Made by a program: the position numbers and the translations under genes
Part shown: positions 54,938 to 63,351 of the stretch, piece by piece
How positions within the stretch are numbered: position 1 is the stretch's first letter
Layout: the number at the start of each line of letters is the position of its first letter
Notes under the pieces: generated by a model
The model's database searches: none
Told to the model about the DNA's origin: nothing
Seen by the model: the letters and a program-made list of their open reading frames with translations, nothing else
Source of the DNA: Halomonas aestuarii
Lineage (GTDB): Bacteria > Pseudomonadota > Gammaproteobacteria > Pseudomonadales > Halomonadaceae
Length of the DNA: 64,000 nucleotides
Assembly (NCBI RefSeq): GCF_001886615.1
Contig: NZ_CP018139.1
Coordinates: 2,914,001 to 2,978,000, forward strand
Reading direction: 5' to 3'

Positions 54938-55285
54938 ATGAGCAACGGACTCTACCAACAGCTGACCTGCGACTGCCAGGCGGTCTGCCTGCTGGCTTGC
55001 GGTGCGCCGCTCGGCATCGCCACGAACGGCGCGGACGAGGCCGTCACCCTCTGGCCGCGCGAGGCCGTGCAGGTTGGCGAGGGCGTCGACGAGCTCGCTT
55101 CCCGCGCGGGGGACTCGGGCGGCGATGTCCAGTCCTGCCGTCGCTGCGGCGAGGTGATGCTGGTCGAGCATGACGAGGCGGGCGTGGTGGCGCTGTCCTG
55201 GACGCCGGAAGATGATGACGCCGCTACCCTCGAGGTGGCGGAATCGATCCGCACGCCCCTGGAGGCCCTGGGCTATCGGTTCTAG
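54938..55285 (+). CDS. Small cysteine-rich protein of unknown function
   Basis: 115 residues, ATG at 54938 with AGGAAG upstream. Cysteines lie in LTCDCQAVCLLACGA (four, near residues 10-21) and in QSCRRCGEV (two, near 66-69). The CxC and CxxC pairs suggest a zinc or redox site. No signal peptide. The rest is acidic. No family recognised. Confidence 0.7.
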   Translation: MSNGLYQQLTCDCQAVCLLACGAPLGIATNGADEAVTLWPREAVQVGEGVDELASRAGDSGGDVQSCRRCGEVMLVEHDEAGVVALSWTPEDDDAATLEVAESIRTPLEALGYRF

Positions 55286-55350
55286 TCCTCGCCCGGCGCT
55301 GGTCCGCGCCCGATGGTGGTAGGGCCGGTGCGGGTCATTGCGGCGAGCCC

Positions 55351-55653
55351 TCAGGCCAGGGGCGGATAGCCCAGGGCCTGGCGCAGCCGCTCGGCGTTCG
55401 TCGCCACCCAGCGCGGGTCGATGGGCCCCCAGTCGCGGATCACGTAGGCGCCGATGTTGTGGCGCTCGCCCGGCAGGTGCTCGAACTCGCAGAGGATATC
55501 CAGTTCGGCCAGGGCGGTGAGGGTGTCCTGGGCGGTGCGCCGCGGCATGCCGGTGGCCTCCATGATGGCGGGCACGCTGGTGGTGCCGTTGGCCACCAGG
55601 TGGGCCACGTAGAGGCGGCGGTAGAAGCTGGTTCGGGTCTTGCTCAGGGTCAT
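55351..55653 (-). CDS. Winged helix-turn-helix protein
   Basis: 100 residues. The helix-turn-helix is in LVANGTTSVPAIMEATGMPRRTAQDTLTALAELDILCEF, read in two parts with recognition helix MPRRTAQDTLTAL. A wing follows, then a short C-terminal helix (NAERLRQALGYPP). No ligand domain, so probably a small DNA-binding protein. The inner ATG at 55651-55653 is preferred, because AAGGA lies 8 nt upstream. It lies downstream of the outer-membrane-like gene only in map order: that gene begins at 56713 and ends 20 bp upstream, on the same strand. Confidence 0.8.
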   Translation of the reverse strand: MTLSKTRTSFYRRLYVAHLVANGTTSVPAIMEATGMPRRTAQDTLTALAELDILCEFEHLPGERHNIGAYVIRDWGPIDPRWVATNAERLRQALGYPPLA

Positions 55654-55672
55654 GCGGGGCATCCTTGACGCG

Positions 55673-56713
55673 TTACAGGCTGACGCGGTCGATATGGCGG
55701 CGGAAATACATCTCCAGGCTCAGGGTCAATGCCCAGCGTGGGTCGCGGTCGTCCTCCCGGCGGAAGTGCAGCGAGGGCGAGACATCCACGAAGGTGAAGC
55801 CCTTGTGGATGTCCCGACGGTAGCGTACCTGCAGGTAGCTGTCCTCGATGGCCGGGTGTGAGGCGCTTTCGCCCAGCGCCACCGCCGAGTAGCGCAGCAC
55901 GCTGCGGCGGTTCAGGCGGCGGTTGAGCTCTACAGCCTGGCTGTACTCGAGGGTGTCCTCGGTCTCGCGCCACTGGACGTTGGTGAGGAAGCGTAGGTGA
56001 CGGCTGTCATCGAGCGCCCGTCCCAGGTCCCAGCGGGTGCGCGCCGAGTAGCCATCGCCGTTGAACCAGGAGAGTCGGTTGTCGCTGTTCAGCTGCCAGG
56101 GCCCCTCGTCCAGGGTCCAGAGCCGCTGGCTGGTCAGGCGTACGTAGGGTTCCAGCGGCAGTCGCAGCTTGATCCCGGCCCCGACGCGGGTATTCCACTG
56201 GCGTCGCTTGTCGCGCTCACCGAGCCGGTTGAGGCCCACCAGCAGGTCGTCGAGGCTGCCGGTCTGGTCGTCGGTGAGGGCCGACTCCTGCTCGGCCAGG
56301 GTGCCGCGGGTCTCCTCGGGCTCGCTCTCGATGATCAGGCGCAGGCGATCCTCGGTGGTGGGCAGGTCGAGCCGGAAGCGGGCGCCCAGGTCCTGCTCGA
56401 ACGGCTCGCCCTCGCGCCAGTCCATCTCGTCGCGGATGCGCAGGTAGGAATCGGTATTCACGGTCAGGGCATCGGTGGTGCCGAAGAAGCCGTCGATGCT
56501 GCGCGAGGTGCCCTCCACCCAGCGAGAGACGCGGGCATGGAAGGGGCCGAGCTTCTTGTCGGCCCATTCCGGCAGGTCGCTGTCCCCGAGCGGGGCGTCG
56601 CCTGGCGCGGCCTGGGCCTCGAGGCCCAGGGCGACGAGCGTCACCACTATCCCGATCCGTAATCCCCTCACCCGTACGCCCCCCCGCTTTTTACTGGAGT
56701 CTACCGGCTTCAT
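55673..56713 (-). CDS. Outer-membrane-like beta-barrel protein, unknown function
   Basis: 346 residues. A signal peptide is visible (LRIGIVVTLVALGLEAQA, ending near residue 36). The remainder shows alternating polar and hydrophobic residues and many arginine/aspartate-rich strands (LRLIIESEPEET, VRLTSQRLWTLDEG, LRYSAVALGESASH), ending LEMYFRRHIDRVSL, as expected of a barrel. The ATG at 56711-56713 has GGGGG upstream; an internal GTG would give a signal peptide of usual length. Conserved hypothetical protein of marine gammaproteobacteria, in my judgement. Divergent from the ATP-grasp gene. Confidence 0.75.
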   Translation of the reverse strand: MKPVDSSKKRGGVRVRGLRIGIVVTLVALGLEAQAAPGDAPLGDSDLPEWADKKLGPFHARVSRWVEGTSRSIDGFFGTTDALTVNTDSYLRIRDEMDWREGEPFEQDLGARFRLDLPTTEDRLRLIIESEPEETRGTLAEQESALTDDQTGSLDDLLVGLNRLGERDKRRQWNTRVGAGIKLRLPLEPYVRLTSQRLWTLDEGPWQLNSDNRLSWFNGDGYSARTRWDLGRALDDSRHLRFLTNVQWRETEDTLEYSQAVELNRRLNRRSVLRYSAVALGESASHPAIEDSYLQVRYRRDIHKGFTFVDVSPSLHFRREDDRDPRWALTLSLEMYFRRHIDRVSL

Positions 56714-56892
56714 GGCCCCCGGCACCATGCCGGCGACCAGGCGGACTCGGCGTCCGGTCGAGCGGCCGGCCCGTCGACGATGATCGAGGTCAAGGCAAGC
56801 CGGCAGATTGCTGCCATGCTGATAATTGGTCCGAGAGGACGCGGGGCCATGGCGTCCTGCTGCCCCGGGACGGCCAGGCAGGAGGTAAGCCC

Positions 56893-58197
56893 ATGAGCTG
56901 GAACGTCTTCATCATCGGCTACGACGCCCTCAGTCGGCGCATGCTGCCGAACCTTCGGCATGCCGAGGAGTATGTCTTCCATCCGCTGCTCTCCCTCGAC
57001 CAGGTGGTGCATGCCGAGGAGTATCCCTTCGACCGCCTGGTGGAGGAGGCCCTGACGGAACTACGGGGCTTTTCCGGCACGGTGGACGCCATCGTCGGCT
57101 ACTGGGACTTTCCCACCAGCGGCCTGCAGCCGGTGCTGCGACGCGAGTGGGGACTGCCCGGCCCTACGCTGGAGGCCTTCCTCAAGTGCGAGCACAAGTA
57201 CTGGAGCCGCCTGGAGCAGGCGCGCTCGGTGCCGGAATGCGTCCCGGCTTTCCAGGCGCTGGATCCCTTCGACGACCGGGCCGTCGATGCCGTCGAGATC
57301 GACTATCCGTTCTGGATCAAGCCGGTGAAGGCGCACTCCTCGCACCTGGGCTTCCGCGTCGAGAATGCCGATCAGCTGCGCGAGGTGCTGCCGATCATCC
57401 GGGCGGGCATCGGGCGCTTCGGCCGGCCCTTCGACGAGGTCACCGCCCATGCCGAGCTGCCCGACGAGGTGGCGGCGGTCACCGGCCATCACTGCATCGC
57501 CGAGGCCATCATCTCGTCCGGGCGCCAGTGCACCCTGGAGGGCTACGCGCAGCACGGGGAGCTCCACCTGGTGGGCATCGTCGACAGCCTGCGGGACGCG
57601 GCGCATCCCTCCGTGCTGCTGCGCTACCAGTATCCCTCCTCGCTGCCCGACGAGGTGCAGCAGCGGATGCTCGCCATCACCCGTCGCTTCATCGCCCACA
57701 TCGGCTACGACGATGGGCCGTTCAACATCGAGTACTTCCTTGACGAGCAGACCGGCCAGATCTGGCTGCTGGAGATCAATGCCCGGATCTCGCGCTCCCA
57801 TGCGGCGATCTTCCAGCTGGTCGACGGGGCGCCGCACTTCCAGGTGATGGTCGATGTGGCACTGGGCATCCCGCCGCGCATGCCCCACCGCGAGGGCCGC
57901 TATCCCGTGGCCGCCAAGCAGATGCTGCGGGTCTTCGACGACGGCCGGGTGCGGCGGGTGCCTACCGACGAGGAGATCCGCGAGGTCGAGGAAACGTTTC
58001 CGGGCACCCTGGTGCAGGTCAACGTGCGCGAGGGGATGCGACTGTCCGAGCTCAGGCACCAGGACTCCTTCTCCTGGGAGCTGGGGGTGCTGTTCGTCGG
58101 GGCGGAGGATCGTGAGGCGCTGGAGGCACGCATCGCGCAGTGCCGCCGGATGCTGCCGTTTGACATCGCGCCGCTGCCCGGCGAGGAAGAGGCCTGA
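56893..58197 (+). CDS. ATP-grasp domain ligase-like protein
   Basis: 434 residues. An N-terminal pre-ATP-grasp region precedes the central domain. FWIKPVKAHSSHLGFRV holds the ATP-binding lysine, EGYAQHGELHLVGIVDS a central strand pair, and FNIEYFLDEQTGQIWLLEINARISRSHA the Mg-binding Glu and Asn of ATP-grasp carboxylate-amine or thiol ligases. AKQMLRVFDDGRV and GVLFVGAEDREAL form the C-terminal part. It should form an amide or ester via an acyl phosphate. The CocE-type hydrolase begins 26 bp downstream. The product is unknown. AGGAGG precedes the ATG. Confidence 0.88.
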   Translation: MSWNVFIIGYDALSRRMLPNLRHAEEYVFHPLLSLDQVVHAEEYPFDRLVEEALTELRGFSGTVDAIVGYWDFPTSGLQPVLRREWGLPGPTLEAFLKCEHKYWSRLEQARSVPECVPAFQALDPFDDRAVDAVEIDYPFWIKPVKAHSSHLGFRVENADQLREVLPIIRAGIGRFGRPFDEVTAHAELPDEVAAVTGHHCIAEAIISSGRQCTLEGYAQHGELHLVGIVDSLRDAAHPSVLLRYQYPSSLPDEVQQRMLAITRRFIAHIGYDDGPFNIEYFLDEQTGQIWLLEINARISRSHAAIFQLVDGAPHFQVMVDVALGIPPRMPHREGRYPVAAKQMLRVFDDGRVRRVPTDEEIREVEETFPGTLVQVNVREGMRLSELRHQDSFSWELGVLFVGAEDREALEARIAQCRRMLPFDIAPLPGEEEA

Positions 58198-58223
58198 TCC
58201 GCACCGAGCCCAAGGAGGATGCC

Positions 58224-60248
58224 ATGCGCGTCGTCACCGACTTTCCCCACCCCGTCGAGTGCCGTGACCCGGTGTGGATCCCCATGGCCGACGGCGTCCG
58301 GCTGTGCGCCCGCCTCTGGCTGCCGGAGGGCGCCGAGGAGCGCCCGGTGCCAGCCATCCTCGAGTACATCCCCTACCGGTTGCGCGACGGCTCCGCGCGA
58401 CGCGACGCCCAGCACCATCACTACTTCGCCGGCCACGGCTATGCCTCGATCCGCGTCGACCTGCGGGGCAGCGGCGACTCCGGCGGGGTGCTCGAGGACG
58501 AATACCTCGAACAGGAGCTCCTCGACGGCGAGGCGATCCTGCGCTGGCTGGCGGCCCAGCCCTGGTGCGACGGCAGGGTCGGCATGATCGGCATCTCCTG
58601 GGGCGGCTTCAATGGCCTTCAGCTGGCGGCCCGCCGGCCCCCCGAACTCAAGGCGGTGGTCAGCGTCTGCTCCACCGACGACCGCTACGCCGACGACGTC
58701 CACTACATGGGCGGCTGCCTGCTGGGGGACAACCTCTCCTGGGCCTCCACCATGTTCGCCTACAACTCCCTGCCGCCGGACCCCACGGTGGTCGGCGACG
58801 ACTGGCGCGCCATGTGGCACCAGCGCCTGGAGGGCAGCGGGCTGTGGCTCGCCACCTGGCTCGAGCACCAGCACCGCGACGACTACTGGCGGCACGGTTC
58901 CATCTGCGAGGACTTCTCGCGGGTGCAGGTGCCCATCCTTGCGGTCAGCGGCTGGTCGGATGGCTACTCCAACGCGGTCAAGCGGCTGGTGGCCGGCCTG
59001 CCCGACCTCTGCAAGGGGCTGATCGGTCCCTGGAGTCACAAGTACCCCCACCTGGGCGAACCCGGACCAGCCATCGGCTTCCTCCAGGAGTGCGTGCGCT
59101 GGTGGGACCAGTGGCTCAAGGGACGCGACACCGGCGTGACGGAGGAACCGGCGCTCAAGGTGTGGATGCAGGACAGCGTGCCGCCGACCACCAGCTACGG
59201 CTGCCGCCCGGGGCGCTGGGTCGCCGAGCCCTGCTGGCCGTCGCCCAACGTCGTGCAGGTCAAGCTACCGCTGTCGCCCGACCGGCTGCACCTCGACGGA
59301 CGGCCCGTCGAGGAGGAGACCGAGCTGACCGTGCAGTCTCCGCTGACCTGCGGGCTCTTCGCCGGCAAGTGGTGCTCCTATTCCTCCGGCCCCGACCTGG
59401 CCCACGACCAGCGCCAGGAAGACGGCGGTGCCCTGACCTTCGACAGCCCCGCCCTGACGGCGCCGCTGGAGGTGATGGGGGCGGTGGTGGTGGAGCTGGA
59501 ACTCTCCTCCGACAGTCCGGTGGCCATGGTGTGCGCCCGGCTCAGTGACGTGGCGCCGGACGACAAGGCCACCCGGGTCACCTATGGCCTGCTCAACCTG
59601 ACCCACCGGGAGAGCCACGCCTCGCCGAGTCCCCTGGAGCCGGGGCGTCGCTACCGGGTCCGCCTGCAACTGAACGACGTGGCCCAGGTGTTTCCCCGAG
59701 GCCACCGGCTGCGGCTGTCGCTCTCCAGCTCCTACTGGCCCCTGGCCTGGGCGCCGCCGACGCCGGTGCGGCTGACGATCGTCGACCGCGGCAGCGCGCT
59801 GCACCTCCCGGTGCGTCCGCCCCGGGAGGAGGACAGCCGCCTGGCGCCCTTCGCCGAGGCGGAGGCGGCGCCCACCATCCCCTCGACGTCTCTCGCGCCC
59901 GGCCATCACAACTGGTACGTCCATCGCGACCTGGCCGAGGACCTCTCGACCCTGGAGGTGATCAAGGACAACGGCCGGATCCGGCTGGAGGATTCCGGGA
60001 TCGAGGTGGCGACCCGGACAGTGGAGACCTATCGCTCCCGGAACGACGATGTCGATTCCTTGGAGGGCACGACCCGCTGGGAGCGGTCGCTGACGCGGGG
60101 GGACTGGGCGGTGCGCACGGTGACGTTCACGCGCCTCACCTCGGACGCCGAGACCTTCCGGCTTCACGCCACCCTGGACGCCTACGAGGGCGAGACGCGG
60201 GTCTACTGCCGCAGCTGGGACGTCAGCATGCCGCGACGGCTCGTCTGA
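58224..60248 (+). CDS. CocE/NonD family hydrolase
   Basis: 674 residues of the X-Pro dipeptidyl-peptidase S15 / cocaine-esterase family. The alpha/beta hydrolase domain contains GISWGGFNG with serine 125, SGWSDGYSNA with the acid and GPWSHKYPHLG with the histidine. The C-terminal jelly-roll domain follows (about residues 320-560). DLRGSGDSGGV is the usual strand before the nucleophile. No signal peptide. It probably hydrolyses an amide or ester. Operon partner of the ATP-grasp gene. AAGGAGG precedes the ATG. Confidence 0.9.
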   Translation: MRVVTDFPHPVECRDPVWIPMADGVRLCARLWLPEGAEERPVPAILEYIPYRLRDGSARRDAQHHHYFAGHGYASIRVDLRGSGDSGGVLEDEYLEQELLDGEAILRWLAAQPWCDGRVGMIGISWGGFNGLQLAARRPPELKAVVSVCSTDDRYADDVHYMGGCLLGDNLSWASTMFAYNSLPPDPTVVGDDWRAMWHQRLEGSGLWLATWLEHQHRDDYWRHGSICEDFSRVQVPILAVSGWSDGYSNAVKRLVAGLPDLCKGLIGPWSHKYPHLGEPGPAIGFLQECVRWWDQWLKGRDTGVTEEPALKVWMQDSVPPTTSYGCRPGRWVAEPCWPSPNVVQVKLPLSPDRLHLDGRPVEEETELTVQSPLTCGLFAGKWCSYSSGPDLAHDQRQEDGGALTFDSPALTAPLEVMGAVVVELELSSDSPVAMVCARLSDVAPDDKATRVTYGLLNLTHRESHASPSPLEPGRRYRVRLQLNDVAQVFPRGHRLRLSLSSSYWPLAWAPPTPVRLTIVDRGSALHLPVRPPREEDSRLAPFAEAEAAPTIPSTSLAPGHHNWYVHRDLAEDLSTLEVIKDNGRIRLEDSGIEVATRTVETYRSRNDDVDSLEGTTRWERSLTRGDWAVRTVTFTRLTSDAETFRLHATLDAYEGETRVYCRSWDVSMPRRLV

Positions 60249-60266
60249 TCCTTCCGAGTCGACCCT

Positions 60267-61538
60267 TCAGCGCCCGAGGAACCACTCCTTCATGACGGCG
60301 GTGATGCGCCGCATCTCGGCCTCGGAGGTGATGTAGGCGGGCATGGTATAGAGCCAGCGCCCGATGGGGCGCAGCCAGATTCCCTGGTCGCGGGCCCAGT
60401 CGCCTACCCCGGCCAGCGACCGGGCCTCCCTGGCCTCGATCACCGCCGTGGCGCCCAGCACCCGGACGTCCGCAACCTCGGGATGGGCGGCCAGCGCCTC
60501 GTCCTCCAGCAGGGTCTCGCACAGCACCCTGTTCAGGTCGGCGATCCGGCCCAGGTAGTCCTCCTCCTCGAAGACCGCCAGGCCCTCCAGCGCCACCCGG
60601 CAGGCCAGCGGGTTGCCCATGAAGGTGGGGCCGTGCATGAAGGCATGCTCCGGCGTGTCACCCACGAAGGCGTCATGCACCCGGTCGGTGGCCAGCGTGG
60701 CGGCATGGCCCAGGTAGCCGCCGGTCAGCCCCTTGGAGAGGACCATGATGTCCGGGGTGACGTCGGCATGGTCGGCGGCGAACATCCGTCCGGTGCGCCC
60801 GAACCCCGTGGCCACCTCGTCGAAGACCAGCAACACGTCGAACTCGTCGCACAGCGCGCGGGCCCCCCTCAGGTAATGGGGCGAGGTCATGTTGAGTCCC
60901 CCGGCGGCCTGGAGCAGCGGCTCCATCAGCAGGGCGGCGATCTCGTGGTGGTGGCACTGAAGCACTTCGCGCAGGGCGGCCAGGTCGGCCTCCACCTCGT
61001 CCGGCTCGGCGTCGAAGGGCGCCGTGGGGGCCGGCGCGAAGTGGTGGCGGGGCAGGTAGCCCGCGAACAGCGAGTGCATGCCCTCCTCGGGGTCGCATAC
61101 CGCCATGCAGCCCGCCGTGTCGCCGTGGTAGGCCTTCATCAGCGAGAGCAGGCGATGCTTGCCCGGACGCCCCTGCAGCTGGTGGTACTGCACGGCCATC
61201 TTCATGGCGACCTCCATGCCCACCGAGCCGCTGTCGGAGAAGAAGACGTGGTCGAGCCCCGCCGGGGTGATCCGGACCAGCGCCCGGGCGAGGCGGTCGG
61301 CGGGCTCGTGGCTGAGCCCGCCGAGCATCACGTGGCACAGCTCGCCGGCCTGCTCGCGGATCGCCGCCACCAGTCGCGGGTGGGCGTAGCCGTGGATCAT
61401 GCACCACCAGGAGCAGGTGGCGTCGAGCAGCGTCTCGCCGCCCTCCAGGGTGAAGGTCGCCCCCTTGCCGCCGATCACCTTCGGCGCCGGTCGCTGGGTC
61501 TTGAGATGGGCATAGGGGTGCCAGACGGGGGACGTCAT
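60267..61538 (-). CDS. bioA: Adenosylmethionine-8-amino-7-oxononanoate aminotransferase
   Basis: PLP-dependent aminotransferase of biotin synthesis (KAPA to DAPA, using S-adenosylmethionine). 423 residues. It starts WHPYAHLKTQRPAPKVIGGKG, has SWWCMIHGYAHP, FSDSGSVGMEVAMKMAVQY, the aspartate in VFDEVATGFGRTGRMFA and the PLP lysine in VLSKGLTGGYLG. The start ATG at 61536-61538 has GGAGG upstream; the frame remains open to 61718 through the tRNA gene, which cannot be coding. Convergent with the CocE gene with only 18 bp between. Confidence 0.95.
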   Translation of the reverse strand: MTSPVWHPYAHLKTQRPAPKVIGGKGATFTLEGGETLLDATCSWWCMIHGYAHPRLVAAIREQAGELCHVMLGGLSHEPADRLARALVRITPAGLDHVFFSDSGSVGMEVAMKMAVQYHQLQGRPGKHRLLSLMKAYHGDTAGCMAVCDPEEGMHSLFAGYLPRHHFAPAPTAPFDAEPDEVEADLAALREVLQCHHHEIAALLMEPLLQAAGGLNMTSPHYLRGARALCDEFDVLLVFDEVATGFGRTGRMFAADHADVTPDIMVLSKGLTGGYLGHAATLATDRVHDAFVGDTPEHAFMHGPTFMGNPLACRVALEGLAVFEEEDYLGRIADLNRVLCETLLEDEALAAHPEVADVRVLGATAVIEAREARSLAGVGDWARDQGIWLRPIGRWLYTMPAYITSEAEMRRITAVMKEWFLGR

Positions 61539-61676
61539 GGAAGCCTCCGGGGAGTCGGCAGGGAGTGAAACGGGACAGGGCACGAGACGGCGGGGCGCGC
61601 GAACGGCGGACACGCGAAGGCGCCGGGCTTGCCGGTGAGAAGACGGAGAAGTCGTTCGTGAAGCGTCGAACCGGGA

Positions 61677-61761
<85 letters not shown>

Positions 61762-61805
61762 ACGGGCAGGCAGGCGACCACATTCTACGGACGCCCCGTC
61801 GCAAG

Positions 61806-62519
61806 TCAATCGGCATCGGGCAGCTCCAGGTGGTCGGCGGCGGCCTCGGCCAGGGCCGCGTGTCCCTCGGCCGCGAGCCTCGGCACCACCCCCAGGCAGG
61901 GCGCGGGCAGGGTGGCACGAAGCGTCGCCAGGTTGTCGCGGAAGAGCGCCGCGTCGCCGGCCGCATCGAAGGAGAGGCCGGGCTCCAGGAGGTTGCCCAC
62001 CCAGCCGGCCAGCGGCAGGCCGTCGGCGCGGATCGCATCACAGGTCAGCCGGGCGTGGCTGATGGCGCCGAGCCGCAGCCCGACCACCAGGATCACCGGC
62101 AGCGAGAGGCGCACGGCGAGTCCCGAGAGGTCCTCGCGCTCGTTGAGCGGCACGCGCCAGCCGCCCGCGCCCTCGACCAGCGCCAGGTCGCGTTTCAGGG
62201 CGAGTGGCGGGCGCACCTGGTCGGCCAGCGCCTCGAGGGTCGGGATACGCCCGGCTCGCCGGGCGGCCAGATGGGGCGCGATGGCGGGCTCGAAGGCGAA
62301 GGGGTTGATGGTCTCGTAGGGCAGGGCCGGACGGGTCTGGGCCGCGAGTGCCAGGGCATCCGCGTTGCGCAGCCCCCGGGCGGACGGCTCGCAGCCGGAG
62401 GCCACGGGCTTGAGTCCCAGGGTGGACAGGCCCCGGCGGCGGGCCAGGGCGAGCAGGCCGCTGGTGACCAGGGTCTTGCCGGCATCCGTGTCGGTGCCGG
62501 TCAGGAAGAAGGCGGGCAT
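61806..62519 (-). CDS. bioD: Dethiobiotin synthetase
   Basis: ATP-dependent carboxylase closing the ureido ring of biotin, 237 residues. Walker A FLTGTDTDAGKTLV lies at residues 5-18, LKPVASGCE follows, and VEGAGGWRVPLNE is the third motif. The family ends LGVVPRLA. The start is the ATG at 62517-62519, 1 nt after the bioC stop, so the two are coupled. AGCGGC-type DNA between bioD and the tRNA holds no clear terminator. Confidence 0.94.
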   Translation of the reverse strand: MPAFFLTGTDTDAGKTLVTSGLLALARRRGLSTLGLKPVASGCEPSARGLRNADALALAAQTRPALPYETINPFAFEPAIAPHLAARRAGRIPTLEALADQVRPPLALKRDLALVEGAGGWRVPLNEREDLSGLAVRLSLPVILVVGLRLGAISHARLTCDAIRADGLPLAGWVGNLLEPGLSFDAAGDAALFRDNLATLRATLPAPCLGVVPRLAAEGHAALAEAAADHLELPDAD

Positions 62520-62520
62520 G

Positions 62521-63351
62521 TCAGGTCCCAAGCTCCAGGGTCAGCAGGCGATAGGTGACGGGCAGCCCCTCGGGGTCGCGCAGCGCCTCGAAGCGGCGCC
62601 GGGCCCTGGCCAGGTCGGTGCGGGTCAGCCGGGCGCCGGGGCGGGCGACCTGGGCGCCCACCCCCTTGATCGAGGCCATCACCGCGGCCAGGTCTGGGTA
62701 GTGGAAGCGCACCGGGCGCTCCCGGCAGTCGACCCGGCGAAATCCCGCAGCGCGCGCCGACCGGCGGTGGTCGCCGGCGTCGCGGAAGGCCAGCAGGGCG
62801 GCGGGCCTGCCCGGGTAGGACCAGGCGAAGTTCACCTCGGCCAGGGTGCCGGGGCCCAGGGTGTTGATCAGGGCGCGACCGCCGGGGCGCAGGACGCGTC
62901 GCAGCTCGCAGAGCACGGCGTCGAGGTCCGGACACCACTGGATGGCCAGGTTGGAGACCACCAGGTCCTGGCTGGCCTCAAGCAGCGGCAGGGCGGCGGC
63001 ATCGCCGCACAGCCAGCCGATCCGCTCGCCGTGCGACTGGCGGGCCACCCCGAGCATGCCCGGGGCCAGGTCGAGACCGGTGACCCGGCAGGCCGTGCCG
63101 TAGCGGTCGGCCAGCTGGGCGGCCATCTCTCCCGGGCCGCAACCCAGGTCCAGCACCGCCCCGGCCCGACCCGGGAGGCGGGCCAGCAGCGTCCGGGCCA
63201 TGGCCCGCTGGGCGGTGGCCCGCTCGGCGTAGCAAGGAGCGGCGCGGGAGAAGGCGCGGGCCACGCGGGCCTGCCAGCCGTCGTCGTCGGCCAGGGCGTG
63301 TGTGCGGGTGGCGGTGTCGTCCGCTGGGACGGCGAGTGGCGAGGCCATCAT
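62521..63351 (-). CDS. bioC: Malonyl-ACP O-methyltransferase
   Basis: S-adenosylmethionine-dependent methyltransferase that makes malonyl-ACP methyl ester, the primer of pimelate synthesis. 276 residues. An N-terminal VARAFSRAAPCYAERATAQ is characteristic of BioC. Motif I is VLDLGCGPGEMAAQL, and SNLAIQWCPDLDAVL is the conserved BioC stretch. GTLAEVNFAW follows. Two ATGs (63351, 63348) start it, overlapping the bioH stop. Confidence 0.94.
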   Translation of the reverse strand: MMASPLAVPADDTATRTHALADDDGWQARVARAFSRAAPCYAERATAQRAMARTLLARLPGRAGAVLDLGCGPGEMAAQLADRYGTACRVTGLDLAPGMLGVARQSHGERIGWLCGDAAALPLLEASQDLVVSNLAIQWCPDLDAVLCELRRVLRPGGRALINTLGPGTLAEVNFAWSYPGRPAALLAFRDAGDHRRSARAAGFRRVDCRERPVRFHYPDLAAVMASIKGVGAQVARPGARLTRTDLARARRRFEALRDPEGLPVTYRLLTLELGT

